Assembly (NCBI RefSeq): GCF_007991335.1
Contig: NZ_BJYD01000004.1
Coordinates: 218,196 to 282,195, forward strand
Origin: Halobacillus faecis
GTDB lineage: Bacteria; Bacillota; Bacilli; Bacillales; Halobacillaceae
Reading direction: 5' to 3'
Length of the DNA stretch: 64,000 bases
The notes beneath the pieces are model-generated. The model saw nothing but the letters and a program-made list of their open reading frames with translations, was not told the DNA's origin and did no database searches. This document shows positions 1 to 7,897 of this stretch, one piece after another (the stretch's first letter is position 1; each line of letters starts with the position of its first letter). The translations under genes were made by a program, and so were the position numbers.

Positions 1-66
1 AAGTCCGATCGCGGAAGGGTCTGCCGTTGTCATTTGTACCCGTTGCGTCGTTGTTGATTGATTCAT
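1..66 (-). CDS. Acetate-transporter-like protein (GPR1/FUN34/YaaH family), 5' end only
   Basis: Only the first 22 codons are inside the window. The start codon at 64-66 has an AGGAGGG ribosome site seven bases upstream. The visible peptide ends in ADPSAIGL, which fits the start of the first helix in GPR1/FUN34/YaaH membrane proteins, a family linked to acetate or succinate uptake. The family call rests on this short motif alone and would need the rest of the gene to confirm it. Confidence 0.5.
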   Translation of the reverse strand, partial: MNQSTTTQRVQMTTADPSAIGL

Positions 67-187
67 AGATGATCCCTCCTAAAAAACATACTTGTCTAAT
101 TTACATAAAAAATAGAGGGCATGCAATGAGTTTTTTCATGTAAGCGAAACTTTCATAGATTCCAAAGGGATGGAGAGGAAGTGGAAG

Positions 188-811
188 ATGTTCCAGCATG
201 TCATTAAAAATGAAGAGGAGCTTCGAGCAATCATCGGCGAACCGAGTGATCTCGTGAAGAATAAGGTGATCCATCACTTGGATGCAAACTGTAAACAGTA
301 CATCAAACAATCGCCATTCTTGACGCTCTCGACTTCTGATGCAGATGGGAATTGCGATGTGTCTCCACGCGGGGATGAAAAAGGTTTCGTTCATATCTTG
401 AATGAGAGCACCCTCATGATCCCTGAGCGACCTGGAAACAAGCGTGTGGATTCGATGAGGAATCTGTTATCAAATCCTCATGCAGCGTTGATCTTTTTCA
501 TACCAGGAATGGAGGAGACGCTGAGGGTCAATGGCCGGGCATGCATCATAGCGGATGAGGATCTTCTTGAAAAAATGGCGCATAAGGGAAAAGTTCCTAC
601 TCTTGGAATTGCCGTAGAAGTCGAGGAGTGCTTCCTCCACTGTGCCAAAGCCTTCAAACGTTCAGGTTTATGGGACCCCGGCACATGGCTTGAAAAAGAA
701 GAACGTCCATCCGCTGCAAAAATGCTGGCGGATCATGCGAAGCTCCCTGACATGGATGAGGAAGCGGTGACCAAGCGTTTAAATGAAAGTTACAGAAAAC
801 GACTTTATTAA
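188..811 (+). CDS. Pyridoxamine 5'-phosphate oxidase-like flavoprotein (MSMEG_1061-type)
   Basis: A 207-residue soluble protein with the split-barrel FMN-binding pattern of the PPOX superfamily. The stretch from about residue 35 (PFLTLST, then SPRGD) through MIPERPGNKR and the RVNGRA segment is typical of the MSMEG_1061 subgroup, whose members are mostly uncharacterised flavin-dependent oxidoreductases. The start at 188 is preferred over an upstream in-frame ATG at 170 because GGAGAGGAAG lies just before it. The gene stands first in a tightly packed plus-strand run with a GNAT and small membrane genes, and ends 14 bases before the next start. The substrate is unknown. Confidence 0.8.
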   Translation: MFQHVIKNEEELRAIIGEPSDLVKNKVIHHLDANCKQYIKQSPFLTLSTSDADGNCDVSPRGDEKGFVHILNESTLMIPERPGNKRVDSMRNLLSNPHAALIFFIPGMEETLRVNGRACIIADEDLLEKMAHKGKVPTLGIAVEVEECFLHCAKAFKRSGLWDPGTWLEKEERPSAAKMLADHAKLPDMDEEAVTKRLNESYRKRLY

Positions 812-825
812 GAGGTGTGGGGAAT

Positions 826-1377
826 ATGGATTTTCAAGAATTAGAAACCGATCGCTTGAAGCTGGTCGAAATCACGGATGAATATATTGACAGCTACTAT
901 AGCATCATGTCGCAGGATGAGGTCACCAAATATTATGGCATGCCTTCCCTGACCAATCGCCATCAAGCGGAAAGTATCGTCCATTCTTTCAGAGATAACT
1001 TTGCGGTGGAAAAGAGCATTCGCTGGGGGATGATTTGGAAAGAGACGGATGCATTCATCGGAACCGTCGGACTGAATAATTGGAGTCCCTTCAGCAGAAA
1101 GGCCGAAGTGGGCTATGAACTCGACCCGTCCTTCTGGAGGAAAGGGATCACATCAGAAGCTGTATCGGCTGTCGTTGACTATGCGTTTCGTGAGTTAGGA
1201 CTATATAGGCTCGGTGCGGTGACTTTTCCTCAAAATGATGCTTCTTCAGGATTGCTGAAAAGGCTGGGATTCAAGGAGGAGGGTGTTTTGAGAGGGTACC
1301 TCTTCCAGGAAGATCAAAACCATGATGCGCTCATGTTTTCCCGCTTGAGAGAAGAGTTCCTGAAGGAAGAACGCTGA
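826..1377 (+). CDS. GNAT family N-acetyltransferase (RimJ/RimL type)
   Basis: A 183-residue acetyltransferase of the RimJ/RimL branch. It begins with the usual LETDRLKL strand, has the acetyl-CoA site around FWRKGITSEAV (A motif) and ends with the LLKRLGFKEEGVLRGY strand that closes the fold. Members acetylate ribosomal-protein N-termini, antibiotics or small amines; the substrate here cannot be told. The ATG at 826 sits behind a purine-rich GAGGTGTGGGG site, better placed than the GTG at 817. Its stop overlaps the next start by one base (TGATG), so the two are probably translationally coupled. Confidence 0.85.
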   Translation: MDFQELETDRLKLVEITDEYIDSYYSIMSQDEVTKYYGMPSLTNRHQAESIVHSFRDNFAVEKSIRWGMIWKETDAFIGTVGLNNWSPFSRKAEVGYELDPSFWRKGITSEAVSAVVDYAFRELGLYRLGAVTFPQNDASSGLLKRLGFKEEGVLRGYLFQEDQNHDALMFSRLREEFLKEER

Positions 1378-1559
1378 TGGAAATCAACCGCTTCCTTCTT
1401 ATGTTCGCAACGACGATGATGCTGATTTTTGGAGGCGTTTTCTTTCTTCGCTACCTGCAAAGTGGCGAATACCTTGTCGATCATCTGCTGAGCGCACTGG
1501 CAGGTTTGCTCATTCTTATCCTTGCTCTCATTTGGAGGCAAAAGCACAAAGAAAGGTGA
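1377..1559 (+). CDS. Small two-helix membrane protein, unknown
   Basis: A 60-residue protein with two hydrophobic helices (about residues 6-25 and 35-54) and a charged RQKHKER tail. It starts on the stop codon of the acetyltransferase gene, which supports its reality through translational coupling. No motif suggests a function. Confidence 0.6.
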   Translation: MEINRFLLMFATTMMLIFGGVFFLRYLQSGEYLVDHLLSALAGLLILILALIWRQKHKER

Positions 1560-1568
1560 TTTTTACAT

Positions 1569-2003
1569 ATGTGGAAGTTTCTTTTTTGGGTTCTAGGCAT
1601 TGGGCTCGTTTTCGGTGGAGGGTATATCGTCGGTGTCATCACCTCGGATGAACCTTCTTATCAAATCATGATTCAGGAAGAGGGCGGAGAAAGTCAACCA
1701 CCCGACGGAGCGGTTCTCACAGATGTCGACCACCCGGCAAAGCTGGATTCCCTGCTTGGCATTCTCCTGCATAAACAACCGGCGGAAGGCGTGTCGGTGA
1801 ACATAAATGAACCGGATGCCTCCCTTAAACTGATGAGCCCGCAAAGATCGATCGGATTGACAGATCACAGGATATGGTTCACAGACAATGGGGCTGTCCT
1901 GGCAGAGGAACGGAACGGCACATGGCAGGATGCTGTCTTTTTCACGATTTCAAAAAGGGATGCATCGTATATACAATCCATCATAGCGGGAGAGGATGAT
2001 TAG
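1569..2003 (+). CDS. Membrane-anchored protein of unknown function
   Basis: A 144-residue protein with one N-terminal hydrophobic segment (about residues 3-24) followed by a polar, mostly extracellular domain without cysteines. It lies nine bases after the preceding small membrane gene. The ATG is preceded by GAAAGGTG. I recognise no family; the acidic, soluble C-terminal part suggests a single-pass protein facing outward. Confidence 0.6.
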   Translation: MWKFLFWVLGIGLVFGGGYIVGVITSDEPSYQIMIQEEGGESQPPDGAVLTDVDHPAKLDSLLGILLHKQPAEGVSVNINEPDASLKLMSPQRSIGLTDHRIWFTDNGAVLAEERNGTWQDAVFFTISKRDASYIQSIIAGEDD

Positions 2004-2004
2004 C

Positions 2005-2241
2005 ATGGAGATGGAAAAGCTGCGCGGACCCATTTATTTCCTAGGCATCTGTATCCTATTCGCCGGTTGTGCTGCATCAAATGGGAGTAGTGGTCCTTCG
2101 ATCCAACAGCAGGATTATTCCTACGAGCTTGAAGGCATCCAACAGGAACTTCAGATGCTGAGGCAGGAAGTCGAAGTATTGAATGAACAATTGTCAGAGG
2201 ACGAGTCAAGTGAACGCACAGGGACAAAGCGAACGTATTAA
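2005..2241 (+). CDS. Small lipoprotein with a coiled-coil tail
   Basis: A 78-residue protein with a signal sequence and the lipobox FAGC, so the mature form would be lipid-anchored at the outer face of the membrane. The mature part ends in a heptad-like stretch (ELEGIQQELQ, LRQEVEVLNE) likely to form a coiled coil. The ATG at 2005 lies nine bases after AGAGG; an in-frame ATG at 1996 directly abuts that site and is unlikely. It follows the previous stop by one base, consistent with one operon. Confidence 0.65.
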   Translation: MEMEKLRGPIYFLGICILFAGCAASNGSSGPSIQQQDYSYELEGIQQELQMLRQEVEVLNEQLSEDESSERTGTKRTY

Positions 2242-2258
2242 TGATGGAGGGATGTGAC

Positions 2259-2516
2259 ATGAAGAGCGAATTCAAGCGTTATTTTTGGAAGCGGTTCTGG
2301 TTGATTTTTGTTCCTCTTTATCTCATGGCCATTGGAAACGAAAGCTACATTGTCTCGAATCCCCTCATGCAATTAGAGGATTATGGCTCCTTTTTATTTT
2401 TCATCGTCTTTTATTTTATCGGTTATGGAGCGATTACGGCAGGCATCCTTCATTTATTATGGCGGGGTGGTAGAAGGATGGGACCTTTGAATCGTGAAGA
2501 GAAAGTTAGGGAGTAG
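2259..2516 (+). CDS. Small membrane protein, unknown
   Basis: An 85-residue protein with two hydrophobic helices (near residues 11-30 and 44-68) and a basic, charged C-terminus. The ATG at 2259 has GGAGGG at a good distance; in-frame ATGs at 2241 and 2244 have no such site. It is the last gene of the 188-2516 run. No family was recognised. Confidence 0.6.
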   Translation: MKSEFKRYFWKRFWLIFVPLYLMAIGNESYIVSNPLMQLEDYGSFLFFIVFYFIGYGAITAGILHLLWRGGRRMGPLNREEKVRE

Positions 2517-2651
2517 AGCCGGGATGGAAAATCCCTTTTTAATCCTTTATTCATCTTGTGTTTATCATATTTTATTAGTTATAGAGAATGTGAAATCATT
2601 AAATAGAAGCCCTTATATCGCAATATAGGACCCTGAATATCCTGTTTTCTC

Positions 2652-2945
2652 TCATTTCTTTTCACTGTAAGACAGAAAGGCTTTTCTCCATCTAATAAGT
2701 GATAAGGAATGTCCTAAAGAGATAACTACTAATACTGCTATTACGACCAATGACTCCAAAAATGAACCCTTCGCCATAATGCTTATCACAATACCAATAG
2801 CTACGGCAAAGGTTATGTTCGGAATGATTAAAACACTTTTCTTATCCACATAATCTTTATTTTTACTATATTTAAGCGAGAATAACGTGATCACTCCAAA
2901 GATTACAAAGCAGGAAGATACAAAAATAATGGCATCCGTTCTCAT
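2652..2945 (-). CDS. Small membrane protein with three helices, unknown
   Basis: A 97-residue minus-strand protein with three hydrophobic stretches (about 5-24, 39-58, 64-84) separated by short lysine-rich loops. GGAGG precedes the ATG. It stands alone between two plus-strand genes, is more AT-rich than its neighbours, and resembles no family I can name. Confidence 0.55.
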   Translation of the reverse strand: MRTDAIIFVSSCFVIFGVITLFSLKYSKNKDYVDKKSVLIIPNITFAVAIGIVISIMAKGSFLESLVVIAVLVVISLGHSLSLIRWRKAFLSYSEKK

Positions 2946-3153
2946 TTACATTTCCTCCAAAACATTTTTCACTTAATATCTATTCTTATTTCTTAGTTAG
3001 CTGAACATGAGATATTATTCAAATCGTATCATTGACTTTGATAACCGTATCATATTTTTAGCCATTTGAAATTACCAAACCTTTCAAATATGGAGATTAG
3101 ATTTAAACAGAGCTTAACTATAAAAACTGGAAATTAGAGAGGAGGGGAAAGGC

Positions 3154-3693
3154 TTGTATTTTCCAGCGATAGAAACCGAAAGTCTCCATCTGGTGAACAT
3201 TAGCCAGAAGCACACGAACTTCATTTTCAAACACTTCAGTAACAACAAAGTTTGTGAGTATTTATATGATGAAGAAGACTTGGAGAATTATGACCAGGCC
3301 CTAGCACTAGTCGAATGGTTCTCTAAGCCCGAAGAAAAAGGATACAATCGCTGGGTGATGGAAAGTAAAGATCTGGGAGGCGTTCCTATTGGGACTTGCG
3401 GGTTCCATTTATGGGACCGTCAGAATCGTATGGCCGAGATCGGCTATGACCTCTTTCCTGACTACTGGGGCAAAGGTTTGATGAAGGAGGCTTTGGTAGC
3501 CTGTATCAACAGCGGTTTTCAACAGATGAATTTGAACCGTATCCATGCGTATGTGGCGGTGGAGAATCAGCGATCATCCGCTTTGTTAAAACGACTAGGT
3601 TTCACTTGTGAAGGCATATTTAGGGATAAACATTACTATCAAGGACACTATTACGACCATTATACCTATTCCCTGCTCCGTAGAGAATGGTAG
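3154..3693 (+). CDS. GNAT family N-acetyltransferase
   Basis: A 179-residue RimJ/RimL-type acetyltransferase: opening IETESLHLV strand, acetyl-CoA motif region around YWGKGLMKEALVACI, and the closing NQRSSALLKRLGFTCEG segment. The start is a TTG at 3154, chosen because GGAGGGG lies seven bases upstream and the protein then begins right at the family's first strand. Single gene, followed by the Zur-controlled intergenic region. Substrate unknown. Confidence 0.85.
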   Translation: MYFPAIETESLHLVNISQKHTNFIFKHFSNNKVCEYLYDEEDLENYDQALALVEWFSKPEEKGYNRWVMESKDLGGVPIGTCGFHLWDRQNRMAEIGYDLFPDYWGKGLMKEALVACINSGFQQMNLNRIHAYVAVENQRSSALLKRLGFTCEGIFRDKHYYQGHYYDHYTYSLLRREW

Positions 3694-3795
3694 GTTAACC
3701 GGTGGCGCAGGACAATGATCGTTGGACAAGGGGGGTGGGATAAAAAATGAAAACTTCTCCCTTTACAAAATCAACGTCTTGTTATAAGATTTAAT

Positions 3796-3810
3796 TCGTA
3801 ATCGTTACTA
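3796..3810 (+). promoter_or_regulatory. Upstream Zur-box-like operator
   Basis: TCGTAATCGTTACTA matches the Bacillus Zur 7-1-7 box (TCGTAAT-N-ATTACGA) in the whole left half and five of seven bases on the right. It lies just after a TATAAG -10-like hexamer (3785-3790) and before the hairpin at 3828-3846. Confidence 0.6.
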
Positions 3811-3827
3811 TTTGTATTTTAAGGTCT

Positions 3828-3858
3828 CGCTCTTAAAAAAAGAGCGTCTATTTTTTTA
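3828..3858 (+). terminator. Rho-independent terminator-like hairpin between two Zur boxes
   Basis: A seven-pair stem (CGCTCTT at 3828-3834 with AAGAGCG at 3840-3846) is followed by TCTATTTTTTT. It may end transcripts from the upstream acetyltransferase, or act as an attenuator for a promoter at the first Zur box. Confidence 0.6.
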
Positions 3859-3870
3859 CTTGTTTTTAAA

Positions 3871-3885
3871 TCGTAATCATTACTA
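3871..3885 (+). promoter_or_regulatory. Zur box in front of rpsN
   Basis: TCGTAATCATTACTA differs from the Bacillus Zur consensus at one position. It lies 20 bases before the rpsN start and overlaps a possible -10 (TAATAT), so zinc-loaded Zur would block rpsN transcription when zinc is plentiful. Confidence 0.8.
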
Positions 3886-3905
3886 ATATTGAAAGGTGTG
3901 ATGAT

Positions 3906-4175
3906 ATGGCTAAAAAGTCAAAGGTAGCCAAAGAAAAGAAACGCCAGGCTATGGTCCAGAAATATGCCGCCCTGCGCCAGGAGTTGAAGGAAAAAGGCGC
4001 CTACGAGGCATTAAGAAAATTACCGAGAGATTCCTCACCCACACGGCTGACCGGACGCTGTGAAGTCACAGGAAGGCCACGAGGATACATGCGCAAATTC
4101 AACATGTCCCGCATCGCCTTCCGAGAATACGCCCACAAAGGCCAAATCCCAGGCGTGAAAAAAGCTAGTTGGTAA
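3906..4175 (+). CDS. rpsN: Zinc-independent 30S ribosomal protein S14 (RpsN paralogue)
   Basis: An 89-residue S14 with the family core [20 protein letters not shown] and C-terminal [27 protein letters not shown] ending. It lacks the two CxxC pairs of the zinc-binding S14; only one cysteine remains. In Bacillus subtilis the equivalent gene is repressed by Zur and replaces the zinc-containing S14 when zinc runs short, keeping ribosomes supplied and freeing zinc. The Zur box upstream and the ZagA-type gene downstream support the same role here. The ATG is preceded by GAAAGGTG. Confidence 0.92.
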   Translation: MAKKSKVAKEKKRQAMVQKYAALRQELKEKGAYEALRKLPRDSSPTRLTGRCEVTGRPRGYMRKFNMSRIAFREYAHKGQIPGVKKASW

Positions 4176-4188
4176 TGGTTAGTGTGGA

Positions 4189-4368
4189 GACACCCTGGTA
4201 GACGCGACAAGCATAAGCAAAATCACGTCGTGGCGTTCTTTGCCACAGAGTGAGGTTGCTTATGTCTCGAGCGTCTGGGTGTCGGAACCGGATAACTACA
4301 AAAGCGGAGAGGCCTTGTTCAGCCCCGACAAGCATAAGAGGTTCGGCGGATCTTCCGCTGTCTCTTAC
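4189..4368 (+). repeat. Structured intergenic element (long hairpin plus second hairpin)
   Basis: GACACCC at 4189 pairs with GGGTGTC ending at 4283. The arms continue inward through AGACGC/GCGTCT, ATAAGCAA/TTGCTTAT, CAC/GTG and a GTGGC/GCCAC tip, giving a near-continuous 95-base hairpin. A second hairpin follows at 4335-4366 (TAAGAG and GGCGGA arms). The string CGACAAGCATAAG occurs in both halves. The sequence resembles a dispersed intergenic repeat that I recall from other Bacillaceae genomes; that resemblance is from memory. It separates rpsN from the FAD gene and may also process or stabilise their shared transcript. Confidence 0.6.
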
Positions 4369-4393
4369 ATAAAAAGAAAGAGGAGGTGGCTCG

Positions 4394-5533
4394 TTGTATA
4401 AATGGGTCATCATTGGTGGAGGAATCCAAGGTTGTACGGTTGCCTCCTACCTTTTACATTCAAAAAAAGCAGACACCACGAGCTTGAGAGTGATCGATCC
4501 GCACGAGGAACCGCTTCACAGGTGGAAGACACTCACCAAACGCGTAGGAATGAAATACCTGCGTTCCACTTCAGTCCATCACTTGGATCCTGATCCTCAC
4601 TGCCTCAGGAAATTCAGCAGGAAAGAGGCGTACGCTCAACCCTTCATTGGCCGGTATGACCGCCCAAGGCTTGATTTGTTTAACGACTACCATGAAGGTC
4701 TTTTCAAGCAGTATGCATGGAACGACTTTTGGGTAGCGGCGACGGTGACACGCTTGGAGAAGAGCGTAGATGGATGGGAAATCAAGACTGATCGATTAAC
4801 GATAGCTGCTGAAAAGGTCATCCTCGCGATCGGGGTCAATGATCGCCCTCACTTTCCTGAATGGGCCGATCCGTTACATGAGCGCATGGGGCATCTGTTT
4901 TCTACTGCCGAAGTTAAGAAAGGGGGAGCGTTGGTCATTGTAGGTGGAGGGATTTCTGCCGCTCATTTGGCTAACACGTATGCAAAGGAGTGGGAAGGAA
5001 AGGTCACACTCCTGAAGAGACACCCGTTCAGAATCAAAGATTTTGATAGTGATCCAGGGTGGCTGGGTCCAAAGTATATGAATGATTTTCATCAAGTGAC
5101 GTGTTACGAAAAACGGCGCGAGATAATCAAAGCGGCGCGTCACCGGGGGTCCATTACGAGCGGGCTTTCTGTGAAATTGAACCGCCATGTTCGTCAGGGA
5201 AGGTTAACGATCATGACCGATCAGGTGGAAGCGGCTTTGTATCACAAGGATCATATCCATCTTCGTTTAAAAGAAAACGAAGGACTCAAGGCGCAGACGG
5301 TGCTGCTCGCTACAGGTGCTGAAAACGGTGTGCCAGGAATGGAGTGGCTGAGCACAGTGATTGATTCTTGTGCGTTACGAACAGCTCCATGTGGGTTTCC
5401 TGTTGTGGACGCCCAATTAGAGTGGGGGCCTGGTTTGTATGTCGCAGGAGCGCTTGCTGAACTTGAGATCGGTCCTTCGGCGCGGAATATCGCGGGAGCA
5501 AGGAGAGCAGCTGAAAGAATTGCTGCCATTTAG
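4394..5533 (+). CDS. FAD/NAD(P)-binding oxidoreductase, zinc-limitation cluster
   Basis: A 379-residue flavoprotein with two dinucleotide-binding folds: GGGIQG near residue 8 for FAD and VGGGIS near residue 177 for NAD(P)H, plus a late ATGAENG strand. The layout resembles lysine/ornithine N-monooxygenase-like (SidA/IucD-type) and related FAD proteins, but the reaction is unknown. The start is TTG at 4394, behind AGGAGGTGG. It lies between Zur-controlled rpsN and the ZagA-like GTPase, 11 bases before the latter, so it is probably part of the zinc-starvation response, perhaps in making or handling a metal ligand (inference). Confidence 0.75.
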   Translation: MYKWVIIGGGIQGCTVASYLLHSKKADTTSLRVIDPHEEPLHRWKTLTKRVGMKYLRSTSVHHLDPDPHCLRKFSRKEAYAQPFIGRYDRPRLDLFNDYHEGLFKQYAWNDFWVAATVTRLEKSVDGWEIKTDRLTIAAEKVILAIGVNDRPHFPEWADPLHERMGHLFSTAEVKKGGALVIVGGGISAAHLANTYAKEWEGKVTLLKRHPFRIKDFDSDPGWLGPKYMNDFHQVTCYEKRREIIKAARHRGSITSGLSVKLNRHVRQGRLTIMTDQVEAALYHKDHIHLRLKENEGLKAQTVLLATGAENGVPGMEWLSTVIDSCALRTAPCGFPVVDAQLEWGPGLYVAGALAELEIGPSARNIAGARRAAERIAAI

Positions 5534-5544
5534 GAGGAGAACAT

Positions 5545-6729
5545 ATGAATAGAAAAATACCAGTCACCGTGTTGAGTGGGTACTTAGGTTCTGGAAAGAC
5601 CACATTACTGAATCATCTTCTTCATAATAAAGAAGACCGCAGGATTGCGGTGATTGTGAATGATATGAGTGAAGTGAACATTGATGCATCGATGGTCAAA
5701 CAAGGAGGATTCGCAAGGACGGAAGAAAAGCTTGTGGAGCTCCAAAACGGTTGCATCTGCTGTACATTGAGGGAAGACCTGATTAAAGAGGTTGAGAAGC
5801 TAGCTCGTATGGATATCGACCATATCGTCATCGAGTCGACGGGAATCTCTGAACCGATCCCTGTCGCCCAAAGCTTCACCTATATCGATGAGGAGCTCGG
5901 CATCAATCTCAGTGAAACGTGCCGCTTGGATACGATGGTGACCGTTGTGGATGCGAATCGCTTCTGGGACGATTACGCTTCAGGAGAATCGCTGCTGGAC
6001 AGGGAGGAAGCAGCGGACGGCACCGACGAAAGGGAAGTCATTGACCTTTTGATCGATCAGATTGAGTTCGCCAACGTATTGGTATTGAATAAAACCGACC
6101 TCGTGGAGGAAATCGATCGAAAAGAACTGAAGGCTGTCCTTCAGCAACTCAATCCGGAAGCGAAGATCATTGAAACATCGTTCAGTCAGGTCCCCCTGCA
6201 AGAGGTGTTGGACACGTCGTTATTTGATTTTGAAAATGCGAGCCAGGGTGCAGGTTGGATTAAAGAATTGAACAATGAACACGTCCCGGAAACCGAGGAA
6301 TATGGGATTGGGTCCTTCGTTTATCGTAGAAGAAGACCCTTCCATCCGGAGCGGTTCATGCACTGGTTGGAAAACTGGCCTCCAGGAATTATCCGGTCGA
6401 AAGGCTTTTTCTGGCTCGCCTCAAGGAACGAAGATGCCGGTCTCCTATCACAAGCTGGATCATCCCTGATGATTCAAGGAGCCGGAAATTGGATCGCCAC
6501 TTTCCCTGAAAAAGAGAGGCAGGAGCTTTTTCAAGAAGATCCACAGCTGCAGGAAACATGGGATGCGCGCTACGGGGATCGTCAAACAGAGCTCGTATTC
6601 ATTGGAATCGATATGGACCGTAAGGATATCATCCAAACGCTGGATCGCTGCTTGTTGACCGACGAAGAAATGGATAGGAGCTGGGAAGGATTGCATGATC
6701 CGTTGCCAGCGTTTATGGCACAAGAATAG
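5545..6729 (+). CDS. zagA: CobW/ZagA-type GTP-dependent zinc metallochaperone
   Basis: A 394-residue COG0523 GTPase. Seen: Walker A GYLGSGKTT (residues 12-20), metal-binding GCICC (C70, C72, C73), the ESTGISEP segment, NKTD guanine motif near residue 182, and a C-terminal CobW_C-like domain. In B. subtilis ZagA (formerly YciC) is under Zur and delivers zinc to essential enzymes, such as the folate enzyme FolE, during zinc shortage. The upstream Zur boxes and rpsN point to the same function. AGGAGG precedes the ATG, and a bidirectional terminator follows. Confidence 0.88.
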   Translation: MNRKIPVTVLSGYLGSGKTTLLNHLLHNKEDRRIAVIVNDMSEVNIDASMVKQGGFARTEEKLVELQNGCICCTLREDLIKEVEKLARMDIDHIVIESTGISEPIPVAQSFTYIDEELGINLSETCRLDTMVTVVDANRFWDDYASGESLLDREEAADGTDEREVIDLLIDQIEFANVLVLNKTDLVEEIDRKELKAVLQQLNPEAKIIETSFSQVPLQEVLDTSLFDFENASQGAGWIKELNNEHVPETEEYGIGSFVYRRRRPFHPERFMHWLENWPPGIIRSKGFFWLASRNEDAGLLSQAGSSLMIQGAGNWIATFPEKERQELFQEDPQLQETWDARYGDRQTELVFIGIDMDRKDIIQTLDRCLLTDEEMDRSWEGLHDPLPAFMAQE

Positions 6730-6740
6730 GAACATCATAA

Positions 6741-6776
6741 AAAAAGTAGGGACGCTCAAAAGAGTCCCTACTTTTT
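6741..6776. terminator. Bidirectional rho-independent terminator
   Basis: A 13-base stem (AAAAAGTAGGGAC with its complement at 6764-6776) has A and T runs on both sides, placed between the convergent zagA and methyltransferase genes. Confidence 0.9.
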
Positions 6777-7430
6777 ACATACAGCGACACCCAAAGGATA
6801 ATAGACGCCTTCTCTCGGTGGCTCAATCGTGACGCCGCGCTGATAAAAGATTTCTTTTTCAGAAAAGCCCTCGAACAGACCCTCAAATTCCTCAGGTGTC
6901 AATTGAAAATAATGGAAAGGCTGCCCGCATTCATAATCCCTTCCTTCACCAAAAGGAGTGGAGAGGACAAGGGTGCCGCCTGGATTCAATAGATCAAACA
7001 TACGCTTCACGAATAATCGGTCATCTTTCACATGCTCGATCGTTTCAAAACTGAGGATCGTATCAAACGTTCCGATCTCCTGAGGCAGGGAAGCATCCAT
7101 CGCATCTCCTTGTTTGAAAGTGAGCAAAGGATGATAGTAGTTGTGAACCGCGTACTGCAATGTTTCCTCACAAATATCCATGCCTATGATTTCATCAATC
7201 TTCTCTTTCGTGTCTTTCGCTATTTTAAGACTTCCATAACCGGTGCCACACGCGAGATCCAGTACCCGTCCGTTTACATAAGGGGTGGAAAACACATACC
7301 TTGCGATGTGCTCGAGGAGGCTGTTGTTCATCGGGTCCATTTGTTTCGGTATGACCCGTTCACCCGTATCTTCTAACATATCCAATTCACCGCTTTGTCT
7401 GATTTTTCTTACTTCAAACCAGTATAACAT
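6768..7430 (-). CDS. Class I SAM-dependent methyltransferase
   Basis: A Rossmann methyltransferase of up to 220 residues: motif I VLDLACGTGYGS, acidic motif II residue in IIGMDI, then DTILSFETIEHVKD and the LLNPGGTLVLSTP strand, all typical of Methyltransf_11/25 proteins. The substrate cannot be inferred. The upstream ATG at 7430 has a weak AAGGG site; an internal ATG at 7382 (MLEDTGE) is an equally good start by family alignment. It lies 18 bases after the UspA gene and may be cotranscribed with it. Confidence 0.82.
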   Translation of the reverse strand: MLYWFEVRKIRQSGELDMLEDTGERVIPKQMDPMNNSLLEHIARYVFSTPYVNGRVLDLACGTGYGSLKIAKDTKEKIDEIIGMDICEETLQYAVHNYYHPLLTFKQGDAMDASLPQEIGTFDTILSFETIEHVKDDRLFVKRMFDLLNPGGTLVLSTPFGEGRDYECGQPFHYFQLTPEEFEGLFEGFSEKEIFYQRGVTIEPPREGVYYPLGVAVCKK

Positions 7431-7448
7431 AAGTGGTATGTACCCTTT

Positions 7449-7880
7449 TTATTTCACGACCAGGACCGGTACTTGCACATACTTAACTATTTTATGGCTG
7501 ACACTGCCTAAGATGAATTTTTGGAATGGATTGCGCCCACGGCTTCCCATGACGACACAGTCATAGTCGTTTTCATTGGCATACGCTGTAATTGCTTTTG
7601 CCGGTTCACCATGAAGGATGATGACATCGGTTTTTGCCCCTTTTTCTTCGATATAAGCAAGGGTATCAAAGAACTTTTCTTTTCTTTTCATTGTCGCTGT
7701 ATGAGGATCTCCATAATTCAGTACGTCTTCTTTAGATGAACTGCCATCGACAACATAAATCAAGTCAAGAGTCAGTTGATCCTTATATGGGCCCGCCATT
7801 TTTAATGCTTGATCGATGGCGCGGGAAGAATGCTCGGAGCCATCGGTGGCTAATAGAACTTTTTTAAACATGACGTTCAC
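7449..7880 (-). CDS. Universal stress protein, UspA family
   Basis: A 143-residue cytoplasmic UspA-domain protein: ATDGSEHS near the N-terminus and GSRGRNPFQKFILGSVS near residue 115, the G-x2-G-x9-G(S) ATP-binding pattern. The start is taken as GTG at 7880 because AAGGAG lies five bases upstream; ATG at 7871 is too far from it. It follows sulP by 17 bases and is closely related to the second UspA at 9457-9879, consistent with duplication of a sulP-usp pair. Confidence 0.88.
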   Translation of the reverse strand: MNVMFKKVLLATDGSEHSSRAIDQALKMAGPYKDQLTLDLIYVVDGSSSKEDVLNYGDPHTATMKRKEKFFDTLAYIEEKGAKTDVIILHGEPAKAITAYANENDYDCVVMGSRGRNPFQKFILGSVSHKIVKYVQVPVLVVK

Positions 7881-7897
7881 TCACACTCCTTAGATCT

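Noticed and set aside
3747..3794. 15-codon frame behind a GGGGGG-type site before the first Zur box
   Set aside because: Too short to support as a leader peptide; its sequence overlaps a possible promoter.
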